NCBI RefSeq assembly: GCF_031583025.1
Contig: NZ_CP134062.1
Location: forward strand, 2,852,001 to 2,916,000
DNA length: 64,000 nt
Direction of reading: 5' to 3'
Origin: Mycobacterium sp. Z3061
GTDB taxonomy: Bacteria > Actinomycetota > Actinomycetes > Mycobacteriales > Mycobacteriaceae
Positions 31,852-43,522 of this stretch are shown one piece after another. How positions within the stretch are numbered: position 1 is the stretch's first letter; each line of letters begins with the position of its first letter. Below the pieces are notes generated by a model. The model was not told the DNA's origin, made no database searches, and was given only the letters and a program-made list of their open reading frames with translations. The position numbers and the translations under genes were made by a program.

Positions 31852-32757
31852 CGCGGCGGTCGCCGCCGTGCAGGCCGCGGCGCCGGCCACGTGCAGGGCG
31901 ACCAGCACGGCGGGGACACCGGTGTAGTACTGAGCAGTGCCCACACCGGCCTGGGCGACGACGAGCGCAACCAGCACCCCGAGACGCCGCATCACCGGGC
32001 GGCCGGCCTGCACCGCCCACAGCCCGAAGCCCAGCCCGACCAGCAGCGACAGGTAGGAGACCAGCAGCGACGAGTGCGCGTGCACCAGGGTGTTGATCTC
32101 GACCTTGAGCCGCGGCACCGTCCGGCTCGGGCTCTTGTCACCGGCGTGCGGTCCGGCCGCTGTTACCAGTGTGCCGGTGACCAGCACCGCGGCCAGGTTC
32201 ATTGCGCTCAACACGGTCAGCAGCCGCAGCGGCCTGGCGACCCGCCGGCGAACCTGGCCGTCGTCGGGCTCTCCGACTTTCACGAAGAGCAGCACCGACA
32301 ACCACACCATCGTCATCGACGCCAGCAGGTGGATCGCCACCGTCCACCACAGCAGTCCGGTGCGCACAGTGATGCCGCCGATGACGGCCTGCACGACGGT
32401 GGAGGCGGGCATCAGCCACGCGTAGACCAGCACCTCGCGCCGCCGGCGGGCCCGCGTCACCGCCAGCACCGCCAGGGCCGCGGTGATGACCACCGCGAAG
32501 GTGATCATCCGATTGCCGAACTCGACGGCCTGGTGGATGCGCGGTACTTCGGAAACCGCGACGGGGGTGAAGCTGCCGGGGAAACACTGCGGCCAGGTGG
32601 GGCAACCCAACCCGGAGGCCGTGACACGCACGATGGCACCCGTGACCGCGATGCCGCCCTGGGTGAGGACTACGAGCGCCGCGATGATGCGCTGGACACG
32701 CAGGCTGGGGTTGGGGAGCAGGTCCACCAACCGCATCAGCGCTCGTCCGACGGCCAC
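31801..32757 (-). CDS. ctaA: Haem A synthase
   Basis: 318 residues from GTG at 32757; an ATG at 32736 gives 311. CtaA oxidises the haem O methyl group to make haem A for cytochrome aa3 oxidase. Eight helices are expected and visible. The first extracytoplasmic loop has TASGLGCPTWPQCFPG with paired cysteines and is followed by RIHQAVEFGNR with a haem-ligand histidine. Later histidines occur in VAIHLLASM, LVHAHSSLL and LVALHVAGAA. It matches Rv1456c in position. It converges with and overlaps the Rv1455-type gene. Confidence 0.92.
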   Translation of the reverse strand: MAVGRALMRLVDLLPNPSLRVQRIIAALVVLTQGGIAVTGAIVRVTASGLGCPTWPQCFPGSFTPVAVSEVPRIHQAVEFGNRMITFAVVITAALAVLAVTRARRRREVLVYAWLMPASTVVQAVIGGITVRTGLLWWTVAIHLLASMTMVWLSVLLFVKVGEPDDGQVRRRVARPLRLLTVLSAMNLAAVLVTGTLVTAAGPHAGDKSPSRTVPRLKVEINTLVHAHSSLLVSYLSLLVGLGFGLWAVQAGRPVMRRLGVLVALVVAQAGVGTAQYYTGVPAVLVALHVAGAAACTAATAALWASMRERAEPEALQS

Positions 32758-32829
32758 CGCCCGATGGTAACGACCACTACGTCACGTAGTAGAACCGGGC
32801 CTTGCCGGCCTTCGTGCGCGAGACTGACG

Positions 32830-33714
32830 CTACGCACAGCCGCGACGGCGTGTTGTGTGTGTGGTCGCAGTGTCGCGATAACCGCGGCGCCGCAGTGCCG
32901 GGGCGACCTCCCGAACAACCTGGTCGGGCCGGTCCTCGGCGATCACCCGGATGACGATCCAGCCGAGCTCGGCGAGCTCCTTCAATCTGCGCGTGTCGCG
33001 CACGTATTGGCGCCGGTTCGTGCGGTGTTGGTCACCGTCGTACTCGACGGCGACCTTGAACCGCTCCCAACCGATGTCGAGCAGGGCCACTGTCCGGAAC
33101 TTGACCACCACGGGAATCTGGGTCTCGGGAGTGGGTAGTCCAGCGTCGATCAGCAGCATCCGGAGCCAGGTCTCTTTCGGTGAAGCAGCACCCGGGTCAA
33201 TGTGGGGGAGCAGCGTTCTGAGTTGTCGGACGTCTCGGGCTCCGGCGTATCGCGTGCTGAGCATCAACGTCGCGTCGGTGGAAAACGGTGATGCCCGCAT
33301 CAGTGCGTCGAGGCGCGCCATCGCATCAGCAGCGGTGAGCTGCCGCCCCAGGTCGAAGGCCGTCCGGGCAGGTGTGGTCACGGGCAGACCGGCAACCCGG
33401 GTGACTTCGTCGATGCCCATCCGGCAGTTGCGGGTGATTATTCCGGTGGGCGGGCGGGCATTCCGCCACATCAGTTCGATGGCTTCGTCGTCGTCGATCC
33501 AGTCCGAGCCGTGCAAAGCCGCGGCGGCCAGCCCAGTCAAGGTCCCGCGGCGACCTGACCACAACCACGCGGCCGCCGAGCGAACGCGTAACGAAAGTTG
33601 CATGTCATGCGGCACGTACACGTCGGGGTAGATCGCCCGGTACTGCGTTCGTAGCTGATACCGGCTGACTCTTCCCTGCTGCAACGCCTCGCTGCCGATG
33701 CATACTCTGTCCAC
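32830..33714 (-). CDS. DUF559 / AbiEi-like protein with restriction-endonuclease-like C-terminus
   Basis: 294 residues. The N-terminus (EALQQGRVSRYQLRTQYRAIYPDVYVP) has the short helical domain seen in AbiEi-type antitoxins. The middle has the family's TGLAAAALHG and LPVTTPARTAFDLGR. The C-terminus (VEYDGDQHR, then RLKELAELGWIVIRV) fits the Vsr-like PD-(D/E)XK fold of DUF559. Such proteins are common in mycobacteria and their role is unknown; no toxin gene lies next to it. Its last codons fall inside a palindromic repeat, and a second copy of that repeat lies just upstream of its start. I know of no counterpart at this point in the M. tuberculosis order. Confidence 0.75.
   Translation of the reverse strand: MDRVCIGSEALQQGRVSRYQLRTQYRAIYPDVYVPHDMQLSLRVRSAAAWLWSGRRGTLTGLAAAALHGSDWIDDDEAIELMWRNARPPTGIITRNCRMGIDEVTRVAGLPVTTPARTAFDLGRQLTAADAMARLDALMRASPFSTDATLMLSTRYAGARDVRQLRTLLPHIDPGAASPKETWLRMLLIDAGLPTPETQIPVVVKFRTVALLDIGWERFKVAVEYDGDQHRTNRRQYVRDTRRLKELAELGWIVIRVIAEDRPDQVVREVAPALRRRGYRDTATTHTTRRRGCA
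32832..32878 (+). repeat. Palindromic repeat, copy 1
   Basis: A 47-base element starting ACGCACA, with CCGCGACGGCGTGTTGTG in its first half and ending CAGTGTCGCG. An outer stem forms between CGCGAC and GTCGCG. Direct copies lie at 33766 and, diverged, at 56656. It covers the last codons of the DUF559 gene. Confidence 0.65.
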
Positions 33715-33765
33715 ACAAGCTTGGACGAGTCCGAACAGCCCACCGGTTCCCCCGAGTTAGAAGCC

Positions 33766-33812
33766 ACGCACACCCGCGACGGCGTGTTGTGTGCGTGGTG
33801 GCAGTGTCGCGG
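33766..33812 (+). repeat. Palindromic repeat, copy 2
   Basis: Near-identical to 32832-32878 and in the same orientation. CCGCGAC (33774-33780) pairs with GTCGCGG, and inside it ACGCACA pairs with TGTGCGT. It sits between the DUF559 gene start and the end of the ABC permease gene, so copies 1 and 2 bracket the DUF559 gene. Confidence 0.65.
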
Positions 33813-33819
33813 CGAGAAG

Positions 33820-34593
33820 TCAGGTGAAGCGGAAAAAGCGCCGCGCCGCTAGTGCGCCCACGCCGCCCCACACCGCAAGTACCGCCAACCCGAACCAGTC
33901 CACCGACAAGCTCATGGCCTGTGAAAGCGACTCCGTCAGCGCCCCTGAGGGTGTCAGTCGCGCCGCCCACTTCACGCCCGCCGGGATCATGCCCGTCTCG
34001 AGGGTCAGCGCGCCGAACCCGGCGAAGGCGAACCACAACAGGTTGGCCAGCGCCAGCACGATCTCGGCCCGCAGGGTGCCGCCGAGTAACAGGCCCAGCG
34101 CCGCGAATCCGGCAGTCCCCAGCGCAATCACCGCGCCACCCAGCGCCAGGGCGGCCAACGGTGGACGCCAGCCCAACGCAAAACCAATGGCGCCCAACAC
34201 GATTGACTGCAGAAAGACGGTGAACACCACCGCCAGCGCCTTGCCGGCGATGATTCCCCACACCGGCAGCGGAGTGGCCCCGAGCCGCTTCAGCGCGCCA
34301 TAACGGCGGTCGAAGGCGACGGCGATCGCCTGGCCGGTGAAAGCGGTGGAGATTACCGCGAGCGCCATGATCGCCGGCGTGAAGACCGCCGCGCGATGCT
34401 CGCCGAAGGAGCCGAAGGGCAGCAGGGTGAGTCCGATCAGCAGCGTGATCGGGATGAACATGGTCAGCAGCAGCTGCTCGCCGTTGCGCAGCAGCAGCTT
34501 GGCTTCGAGGCTGAACTGAGCGGCCAGCATCCGGGGCACGGCGCTGGGACGCGGGTCGGGTGTGAAGGTTCCGGCCGGGAAGACGTCGCTCAC
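33820..34593 (-). CDS. ABC-2 type transporter permease (Rv1457c type)
   Basis: 257 residues from the GTG at 34593, which overlaps the ATPase stop (GTGA); longer starts would run into the ATPase gene. About six helices, with LLLTMFIPITLLIGLTLL first and WFGLAVLAVWGGVGALAARRFF last. It has the DRRYGALKRLGATPL cytoplasmic segment typical of this family. With the upstream ATPase it forms a small exporter; the substrate is unknown. Confidence 0.88.
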   Translation of the reverse strand: MSDVFPAGTFTPDPRPSAVPRMLAAQFSLEAKLLLRNGEQLLLTMFIPITLLIGLTLLPFGSFGEHRAAVFTPAIMALAVISTAFTGQAIAVAFDRRYGALKRLGATPLPVWGIIAGKALAVVFTVFLQSIVLGAIGFALGWRPPLAALALGGAVIALGTAGFAALGLLLGGTLRAEIVLALANLLWFAFAGFGALTLETGMIPAGVKWAARLTPSGALTESLSQAMSLSVDWFGLAVLAVWGGVGALAARRFFRFT

Positions 34594-35531
34594 GCTCGCA
34601 GCCTCCTGCCGGTCAGATCCAGGAAGACATCTTCGAGGCTGCGCTGCTCGACACGCAGGTCGGTGGCCAGCACGTCGATCCGGGCACACCACGCCGTCAC
34701 CGTCGCCAGCACCTGCGGGCCTACCGAGCCCTCGACGAGGTATTCACCCGGTGATATCTCGCTGGCCCGGTAGCCCTCGGGCAACGCGGCCGTCAACAGC
34801 GAGAGGTCGAGTCGCGGCGGCGCGCTGAACCGCAGTTGGTCCTTGGCGCCGCTGCGCATCAGCTCCGCCGGTGTGCCGGCCGCGACCGTGGTGCCGTGAT
34901 CAATGATGACCAGCCGGTCGGCCAGTTCCTCCGCCTCTTTGAGCTGATGGGTGGTCAGCACGACGGTGACGCCGTCGCGGCGCAGCGCGTCGATCAGCTC
35001 CCACACCAGTAGCCGGGCGTGGGCGTCCATGCCCGCGGTGGGTTCGTCAAGGAAAACCAGCTCGGGCCGTCCCACCAGAGCACATGCCAGCGCGAGCCGT
35101 TGCTGCTGTCCACCGGAGAGCCTCCGGTAAGTGGTGCGCGCCGCCTCGGTCAGGCCGAGGGTTTCCAACAGCCAGGCCGGGTCCAGCGGGTCGGCGGCGT
35201 AGGACGCGACCAGGTTGAGCATCTCGCCGGCACGGGCCGCCGGGTAGCCGCCGCCGCCCTGCAGCATCACGCCGATGCGGGGGCGCAGGCGCGCGTTGTC
35301 GGCGATCGGGTCGAGCCCGAGCACCTCGATGCTGCCGGCGTCGGGGCGCATGAAGCCCTCGCACATCTCGACCGTGGTCGTCTTTCCAGCGCCGTTGGGA
35401 CCCAACAGCGCGAACACCTCGGCGGCATGCACCTCGAGATCGAGGCTGGAGACGGCCTTCACGGATCCGTACTGCTTGCACACCCCGCGCAGTCGCACCG
35501 CGATATCGCGGTCTTGGGGGACGGAGCTCAC
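34590..35531 (-). CDS. ABC transporter ATPase (Rv1458c type)
   Basis: 313 residues from GTG at 35531. Walker A is GPNGAGKT, signature LSGGQQQRLALA, Walker B LVFLDEPTAGMD, H-loop VLTTHQLKEAE. A C-terminal extension ends in QRSLEDVFLDLTG, like drug and lipid exporters of the DrrA/CcmA group. It overlaps mptB by four bases upstream and the permease by four bases downstream, so all three are cotranslated. Confidence 0.9.
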   Translation of the reverse strand: MSSVPQDRDIAVRLRGVCKQYGSVKAVSSLDLEVHAAEVFALLGPNGAGKTTTVEMCEGFMRPDAGSIEVLGLDPIADNARLRPRIGVMLQGGGGYPAARAGEMLNLVASYAADPLDPAWLLETLGLTEAARTTYRRLSGGQQQRLALACALVGRPELVFLDEPTAGMDAHARLLVWELIDALRRDGVTVVLTTHQLKEAEELADRLVIIDHGTTVAAGTPAELMRSGAKDQLRFSAPPRLDLSLLTAALPEGYRASEISPGEYLVEGSVGPQVLATVTAWCARIDVLATDLRVEQRSLEDVFLDLTGRRLRA

Positions 35532-37246
35532 GTGGAATCAGCGTAGGCGTCGGGCGCCGCCTCGGGAGCCGGGGTGGCCTTCCCGGGCAGCGCAGCAGCG
35601 GCGGGAGTGACGAGTGTCACCGACGGCTCGGGTTGCACGTCCTCTTCGGGGAGGGGCCGCCACGGCAGCCGGTGGTAGGTCAGCGCGATGAGCACGACCA
35701 CGATGAATGCACTGGCCAACGTGGCGTCGACGATCTGAAACAACGCGAAGCGGTCGCCATTGGCGGTGGGGCCGAAGATGCCGACGATGAGGGTGACGAC
35801 GATGGCGGCGGCCCGGAATTTGGTGCGGGTGGCCCAGGCGGCCAGCGGGATGATCGCCCACAGCAGGTACCAGGGCTGCACGACGGGGAACAGCAGCACG
35901 GTGAGGCCCAGCGCCACCCCGAGGCCGCCGATCGGGTGCAGCCGGCCGCGGAATACCGCGAGCAGCAGCCAGCAGACCATCACCATGATGATCAGCACGC
36001 CGATCGCGCGGGTCAGCGACAAGATGGCGGTGGTGTGATCGCCGAGGCCGAGCAGAATGCCGACCTGACCGGTGCCCAGTGCCAGCAGTGTCGGCGGCGA
36101 CATCCAGCTGCGCACCACGTTGGCGGTGCCCAGTGTGTAGATCCAACCGAAACCGAGCCCGCTGGCCCAGCCCACGAGACCCATCACCGCGAGGGTCAGG
36201 GCCGCCATCGCGGTGCCCGACACCAGGAACGATTTGACGGTGCTGCCCAGCCGGTAGCCCAGTGCCATCGTGACGAAGCCCAGTGCCAGCAGAGACGGCA
36301 GCTTCACCTGCGACGAGAGAACGATCAGGATCGAGCCGCCCAGCAGTAAACCCAGCGGTTGCCAGTCCGGGCCGATCCGCCACGACTGTGGCATAAGGCG
36401 ATCCGATCGCTGTCCGTCCAGGCCGCGCAGCGCGAACTCGGCGCCGGTCAGCATCAGCCCCAGCATCAGCGCCTCGTTGTGAATGCCGGCGACCAGGTGC
36501 ATGAACAGCAGCGGGTTGGCCGCCCCCAGCCACAGTGCACTGACTTCAGCCACCCCGCAGCGCCGGGCCAGCCGTGGCGTCGCCCACACGATCAACGCCA
36601 CGCCGAACAACACCACCAGTCGGTGGCAGAGGACCGCGGCGACGATGTTCTCGCCGGTCAGACCCGAGATGCCGCGCCCGATCCACAGGAACAGCGGCCC
36701 GTAGGGGGCCGGGGTCTCGCGCCACAGGCTGGGCACCGACAGGGTGAAGACATGGCCCAGGCCCAGTCCGGAGGCCGGTCCCACCCGGTACGGGTCGAGC
36801 CCTTCCAGCGAGATCTGGCTCTGGGCGAGATAGGAGTAGACGTCCTTGCTGTACATCGGCGGCGCGATCAGCAGCGGGAGCATCCACAACACCAGCGTGC
36901 GGTCCAGCTCGCCGCGCGACATCCGGCGCTTGCCGGAGGCGAACCGGCCGAGCATCAACCAGGCCAGCGCCATCATCACCGCGCCGGTGGTGGTCATGGT
37001 CAGCGACACCGTCTGGATGCGTGACGGCAGGTTCAGCAGCCGCACGCCGAAGGTGGGGTCCTGAACCACCGGCCGGGCCCCGTCGCCCAAGGCCCCGATC
37101 GCCATCAGCACCGTGCCGGTGGCGCCGAAAAGCCGGGTGCGCTGCATCGCGGTGTGCTCGGCGGCGTTGAGGGGCTTGCCCACCGTCTGCTCGTCGCCGT
37201 GCAGACTGGCGATCGACGAGCTCAGGGTGTGGTGGCGGGCTGCCAT
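35528..37246 (-). CDS. mptB: Alpha-(1->6)-mannosyltransferase, GT-C membrane enzyme
   Basis: 572 residues. About 13 membrane helices. The first large loop carries the GT-C type acidic motif (MYSKDVYSYLAQ). MptB extends the alpha-(1->6) mannan core of lipomannan and lipoarabinomannan from polyprenyl-phosphate-mannose outside the membrane. Position and length match Rv1459c. The proline- and alanine-rich tail is cytoplasmic. It is divergent from sufR with about 100 bases between starts. Confidence 0.88.
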   Translation of the reverse strand: MAARHHTLSSSIASLHGDEQTVGKPLNAAEHTAMQRTRLFGATGTVLMAIGALGDGARPVVQDPTFGVRLLNLPSRIQTVSLTMTTTGAVMMALAWLMLGRFASGKRRMSRGELDRTLVLWMLPLLIAPPMYSKDVYSYLAQSQISLEGLDPYRVGPASGLGLGHVFTLSVPSLWRETPAPYGPLFLWIGRGISGLTGENIVAAVLCHRLVVLFGVALIVWATPRLARRCGVAEVSALWLGAANPLLFMHLVAGIHNEALMLGLMLTGAEFALRGLDGQRSDRLMPQSWRIGPDWQPLGLLLGGSILIVLSSQVKLPSLLALGFVTMALGYRLGSTVKSFLVSGTAMAALTLAVMGLVGWASGLGFGWIYTLGTANVVRSWMSPPTLLALGTGQVGILLGLGDHTTAILSLTRAIGVLIIMVMVCWLLLAVFRGRLHPIGGLGVALGLTVLLFPVVQPWYLLWAIIPLAAWATRTKFRAAAIVVTLIVGIFGPTANGDRFALFQIVDATLASAFIVVVLIALTYHRLPWRPLPEEDVQPEPSVTLVTPAAAALPGKATPAPEAAPDAYADST

Positions 37247-37334
37247 CAGAGCAGACTAGCCGCCCGCACGTCCCGCAACTGTTGCGCTCGTCACCTAAGG
37301 GCACCCTTGCTGGACCGATCCCCGGAATTGCGAC

Positions 37335-37349
37335 ACACTGGTGTTGTGA
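37335..37349 (+). promoter_or_regulatory. SufR operator
   Basis: ACACT-GGTGT-TGTGA fits the ACACT-N5-TGTGA site described for mycobacterial SufR upstream of the SUF operon. It overlaps the sufR GTG start codon (37346-37348). That implies a leaderless or very short leader transcript, repressed by its own product. Confidence 0.7.
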
Positions 37350-38092
37350 AAATCCAATCCGAACCGCATGCTGCCGTGCCCGCGGCCGGCGCTGTCGGGT
37401 CGGACGGACACACCCGGCGATCCATCGTCCGCCTGCTGGTCGAATCCGGCTCCATCACCGCCACCGAAATCAGCGACCGGCTGGGCCTGGCGCCCGCCGG
37501 TGTGCGCCGGCATCTCGACGCGCTGATCGAGGCCGGCGACGCGGAATCCTTTGCGTCGTCGTCGTGGCAGCAGGTGGGACGCGGACGGCCCGCCAAGCGG
37601 TACCGGTTGACCGCGGCCGGCCGTGCCAAGCTCGACCACGCCTATGACGACTTGGCTTCTGCCGCAATGCGGCAACTGCGGGAGGTCGGCGGCGAGGACG
37701 CGGTGAAGACGTTCGCGCGGCGCCGCATCGACGCGATTCTGTCCGGGGTCGAGGCGACGGACGGCTCCGACGAGGACGCCGTCGAAGAGACGGCCGACCG
37801 GATTGCGCAGGCGCTGACCAAAGCCGGATATGTCGCCACCACCACCCGGGTGGGCGGCCCCATCCACGGTGTGCAAATCTGCCAGCACCACTGCCCGGTG
37901 TCCCATGTCGCCGAGAAGTTCCCGGAATTGTGCGAAGCCGAGCAGCAGGCCATGTCCGAGGTGCTCGGCACCCATGTGCAGTTGTTGGCGACGATCGTCA
38001 ACGGTGACTGCGCCTGCACCACCCACGTACCACTCAGCCCGGCGCCCAGCCCGCGCCACACCGCAACGAGCACCAAAGGAGCGTCCTCATGA
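37346..38092 (+). CDS. sufR: SUF operon repressor, iron-sulphur sensing
   Basis: 248 residues from GTG at 37346; upstream in-frame codons read into unrelated sequence. An N-terminal winged helix ([25 protein letters not shown], then [17 protein letters not shown]) binds DNA. The C-terminal cysteines that hold the cluster are C179, C183, C196 and C222/C224. It represses the operon when its Fe-S cluster is intact. The stop overlaps the sufB ATG. Confidence 0.93.
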   Translation: MKIQSEPHAAVPAAGAVGSDGHTRRSIVRLLVESGSITATEISDRLGLAPAGVRRHLDALIEAGDAESFASSSWQQVGRGRPAKRYRLTAAGRAKLDHAYDDLASAAMRQLREVGGEDAVKTFARRRIDAILSGVEATDGSDEDAVEETADRIAQALTKAGYVATTTRVGGPIHGVQICQHHCPVSHVAEKFPELCEAEQQAMSEVLGTHVQLLATIVNGDCACTTHVPLSPAPSPRHTATSTKGASS

Positions 38093-39528
38093 CACTCGAA
38101 GCCGCACGGACGGTCGAGCCATTGACCCAGGAGCAGACCATCGAGTCGCTGGGCAGGTACGGCTACGGCTGGGCCGACTCCGACGTCGCGGGCGCCAGCG
38201 CGCAACGCGGGTTGTCCGAGGCGGTCGTGCGGGACATCTCGGCCAAGAAGAACGAGCCCGAATGGATGCTGAACATCCGGCTCAAGGCGCTGGGCATCTT
38301 CGACAAGAAGCCGATGCCGAACTGGGGTTCCAACCTCGGCGGTATCGACTTCGACAACATCAAGTACTTCGTGCGCTCCAGCGAGAAGCAGGCCGCGACC
38401 TGGGACGACCTGCCTGCGGACATCAAGAACACCTACGACAAGCTGGGCATCCCGGAGGCCGAAAAGCAACGGCTGGTCTCCGGTGTCGCCGCACAGTACG
38501 AGTCGGAGGTCGTCTACCACTCGATCCGTGAGGACCTGGAGAAGCAGGGCGTCATCTTCCTGGACACCGACACCGCGCTGCGGGAACACCCGGACGTCTT
38601 CAAGAAGTACTTCGGCACCGTGATCCCGGCGGGGGACAACAAGTTCTCCGCGCTGAACACGGCGGTGTGGTCGGGCGGCAGCTTCATCTACGTGCCGCCG
38701 GGTGTGCACGTCGACATCCCGCTGCAGGCCTACTTCCGGATCAACACCGAGAACATGGGCCAGTTCGAGCGGACGCTGATCATCGTCGACGAGAACGCCT
38801 ACGTGCATTACATCGAGGGCTGCACGGCGCCGATCTACAAGTCGGACTCGCTGCACTCCGCGGTGGTGGAGATCATCGTGAAGCCCGGTGGCCGGTGCCG
38901 TTACACGACCATCCAGAACTGGTCGAACAACGTCTACAACCTGGTCACCAAGCGGGCCCGGGCGGAGGCCGGCGCCACCATGGAGTGGGTCGACGGCAAC
39001 ATCGGATCCAAGGTGACCATGAAGTACCCGGCGGTCTGGATGACCGGCGAGCACGCCAAGGGCGAGGTGCTGTCGATCGCTTTCGCCGGCGAGGACCAGC
39101 ACCAGGACACCGGTGCCAAGATGCTGCACCTGGCGCCGAACACGTCGAGCAACATCGTGTCCAAGTCGGTGGCGCGCGGTGGCGGCCGCACGTCCTACCG
39201 CGGTCTGGTGCAGGTGAACAAGGGCGCGCACGGCTCCAAGTCGAGCGTGAAATGTGATGCGCTGCTGGTCGATACGATCAGCCGCAGCGACACCTACCCC
39301 TACGTCGACATCCGCGAGGACGACGTCACGATGGGCCACGAGGCCACCGTCTCGAAGGTCAGCGAGAACCAGCTGTTCTACCTGATGAGCCGCGGCATGA
39401 CCGAGGACGAGGCCATGGCGATGGTGGTGCGCGGATTCGTCGAGCCGATCGCCAAGGAACTGCCGATGGAGTACGCGCTCGAGCTCAACCGGCTGATCGA
39501 GCTGCAGATGGAGGGTGCGGTCGGATGA
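38089..39528 (+). CDS. sufB: Fe-S cluster assembly scaffold SufB, no intein
   Basis: 479 residues. Core scaffold of the SufBCD complex where new clusters form. Typical motifs: [24 protein letters not shown], the EGCTAP strand, and [17 protein letters not shown]. The C-terminal half ends with [16 protein letters not shown]. tuberculosis SufB carries a large intein (about 846 residues in all); this copy runs through without one. Four-base overlaps join it to sufR and sufD. Confidence 0.95.
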   Translation: MTLEAARTVEPLTQEQTIESLGRYGYGWADSDVAGASAQRGLSEAVVRDISAKKNEPEWMLNIRLKALGIFDKKPMPNWGSNLGGIDFDNIKYFVRSSEKQAATWDDLPADIKNTYDKLGIPEAEKQRLVSGVAAQYESEVVYHSIREDLEKQGVIFLDTDTALREHPDVFKKYFGTVIPAGDNKFSALNTAVWSGGSFIYVPPGVHVDIPLQAYFRINTENMGQFERTLIIVDENAYVHYIEGCTAPIYKSDSLHSAVVEIIVKPGGRCRYTTIQNWSNNVYNLVTKRARAEAGATMEWVDGNIGSKVTMKYPAVWMTGEHAKGEVLSIAFAGEDQHQDTGAKMLHLAPNTSSNIVSKSVARGGGRTSYRGLVQVNKGAHGSKSSVKCDALLVDTISRSDTYPYVDIREDDVTMGHEATVSKVSENQLFYLMSRGMTEDEAMAMVVRGFVEPIAKELPMEYALELNRLIELQMEGAVG

Positions 39529-40675
39529 CCGCCGCGCTTAACAAAGGGGAACTGTTCTCCTCCTTCGATGTCGACGCGTTCGAAGTCCCGCACGGGCGCG
39601 ACGAGCTCTGGCGCTTCACCCCACTCAAGCGACTGCGCGGCTTGCACGACGGCACCGCGGTGGCCACCGGCACCGCCACCATCACGGTCAGCGAGCAACC
39701 CGGTGTGCGGACCGAGTCGGTGCGCCGCGGCGACGGACGCCTCGGTGAGGCTGGAGTTCCGGCAGATCGTATTGCGGCGCAGGCATTTTCATCGTTCAAC
39801 TCGGCAACGGTGGTCACCGTCGGGCGCGACACCCAGGTCGGCGAACCGATCAACATCAGCGTCAATGGACCTGGGCAGGGCGCTGCGGCCTACGGGCACC
39901 TGCAGCTCCGGGTGGAAGAGCTCGGCGAGGCCGTGGTCGTCATCGACCACCGGGGCAGCGGAACCTATGCCGACAACGTCGAATTCGTGATCGGTGACGC
40001 CGCCCGGCTCACCGTTATCTGGATCGCCGACTGGGCCGACGATGCGGTGCACGTCAGCGCCCACCACGCCCGGCTCGGCAGGGACGCGGTACTGCGCCAC
40101 GTCACCGTCACGCTGGGCGGCGAGGTGGTGCGGATGGCCGCCAACGTGCGGTTCGCCGGACCCGGTGGGGACGCCGAACTGCTGGGCCTCTACTTCGCCG
40201 ACGACGGCCAGCACCTCGAGTCGCGGCTGCTGGTGGACCACGCCCAGCCGGACTGCAGGTCCAACGTGCTGTATAAGGGTGCGCTGCAAGGAGATCCGTC
40301 GTCCAAGTTGCCCGACGCGCACACGGTATGGATCGGTGACGTGCTGATCCGCGCCGCGGCGACCGGCACCGACACCTTCGAGATGAACCGCAACCTGGTG
40401 CTGACCGACGGCGCGCGCGCCGACTCGGTGCCCAACCTGGAGATCGAGACCGGCGAGATCGCCGGGGCCGGACACGCCAGTGCCACCGGGCGATTCGACG
40501 ACGAGCAACTGTTCTATCTGCGCTCCCGGGGCATTCCCGAAGAGCAGGCCCGCCGGTTGGTGATCCGCGGCTTTTTCGGCGAGATCATCTCCAAGATCGC
40601 GGTGCCCGAAGTGCGGGAGCGCCTCACCGCGGCCATCGAACACGAACTGGAAAAGACGGAGAAGGCTACTACCGC

Positions 40676-40679
<4 letters not shown>
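39525..40679 (+). CDS. sufD: Fe-S cluster assembly protein SufD
   Basis: 384 residues. Partner of SufB in the SufBC2D scaffold. It has the shared beta-helix core and C-terminal region ([27 protein letters not shown], then [16 protein letters not shown]). The N-terminus contains the [10 protein letters not shown] motif usual in SufD. It overlaps sufB and sufC by four bases each. Confidence 0.94.
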
Positions 40680-42693
<2,014 letters not shown>

Positions 42694-42695
42694 CG

Positions 42696-43163
42696 TTGCG
42701 TCTCGAGCAGATGTACCAGGACGTGATCCTGGATCACTACAAGCACCCGCACCACCGGGGGCTGCGGGAACCGTTCGGCGCCGAGGTATTTCACGTCAAC
42801 CCGGTTTGCGGTGACGAGGTCACCCTGCGTGTCGCGCTGTCCGAGGACGGGCAGACCGTGGCCGACATCTCTTACGACGGCCAGGGCTGTTCGATCAGCC
42901 AGGCCGCGACATCGGTGCTGACCGAACAGATCATTGGCCAGAGCGTGCCGGAGGCGCTGAAGACCATCGACGCTTTCACCGAGATGGTCTCGTCGCGCGG
43001 CAACGTGCAGGGCGACGAGGAAGTGCTCGGCGACGGAGTAGCGTTCGCTGGAGTGGCCAAGTACCCGGCGCGGGTGAAATGCGCACTGCTGGGCTGGATG
43101 GCTTTCAAGGATGCCTTGGCCCGAGCCCATGCCGGCTTCGAAGAGGAGGAGGTTGCCCAATGA
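42696..43163 (+). CDS. sufU: SufU sulphur-transfer protein
   Basis: 155 residues from the TTG at 42696, supported by GGGAGAG at 42682-42688 and by the family N-terminus LRLEQMYQDVILDHY; an ATG at 42711 would cut this. Three conserved cysteines, C38 (VCGDE), C65 (GQGCSIS) and C129 (VKCALLGW), hold the zinc that lets SufU accept sulphur from SufS. The GDG insert (GDEEVLGDGVAF) marks SufU as opposed to IscU. The stop overlaps the next ATG. Confidence 0.92.
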   Translation: MRLEQMYQDVILDHYKHPHHRGLREPFGAEVFHVNPVCGDEVTLRVALSEDGQTVADISYDGQGCSISQAATSVLTEQIIGQSVPEALKTIDAFTEMVSSRGNVQGDEEVLGDGVAFAGVAKYPARVKCALLGWMAFKDALARAHAGFEEEEVAQ

Positions 43164-43507
43164 GCGACACCGCGGCATCTGACGAACTGCTGCTCGCAGA
43201 TCTCGAAGAGGCGATGCGCGACGTCGTCGACCCGGAACTGGGGATCAACGTCGTCGACCTCGGCCTGGTCTACGGCTTGAATCTGGAAAAGGGCGACGAG
43301 GGAACCGTCGCCCTGGTGGACATGACCCTGACGTCGGCGGCCTGCCCGTTGACCGATGTCATCGAGGACCAGTCGCGCTCGGCGCTGGTAGGGGCCGGCC
43401 TAGTCGACGAGCTCAGGATCAACTGGGTCTGGAACCCGCCGTGGGGCCCGGACAAGATCACCGAGGACGGCCGCGAGCAGCTGCGCGCGCTCGGCTTCAC
43501 GGTCTAG
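43160..43507 (+). CDS. sufT: SufT-like MIP18 (DUF59) protein
   Basis: 115 residues. DUF59 proteins help late Fe-S cluster maturation. Motifs DVVDPELGINVVDLGLVYGL, DMTLTSAACPLTDVI with the conserved cysteine, and VWNPPWGPDKI are all present. Overlaps the sufU stop. It is the last gene of the SUF operon; a convergent lipoprotein gene ends 16 bases further on. Confidence 0.92.
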   Translation: MSDTAASDELLLADLEEAMRDVVDPELGINVVDLGLVYGLNLEKGDEGTVALVDMTLTSAACPLTDVIEDQSRSALVGAGLVDELRINWVWNPPWGPDKITEDGREQLRALGFTV

Positions 43508-43522
43508 ACACCGCGCCGCCTT

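Noticed and set aside
32830-33714. Complete toxin-antitoxin system
   Set aside because: The N-terminus looks AbiEi-like, but there is no adjacent AbiEii-type toxin gene; the C-terminus is DUF559.
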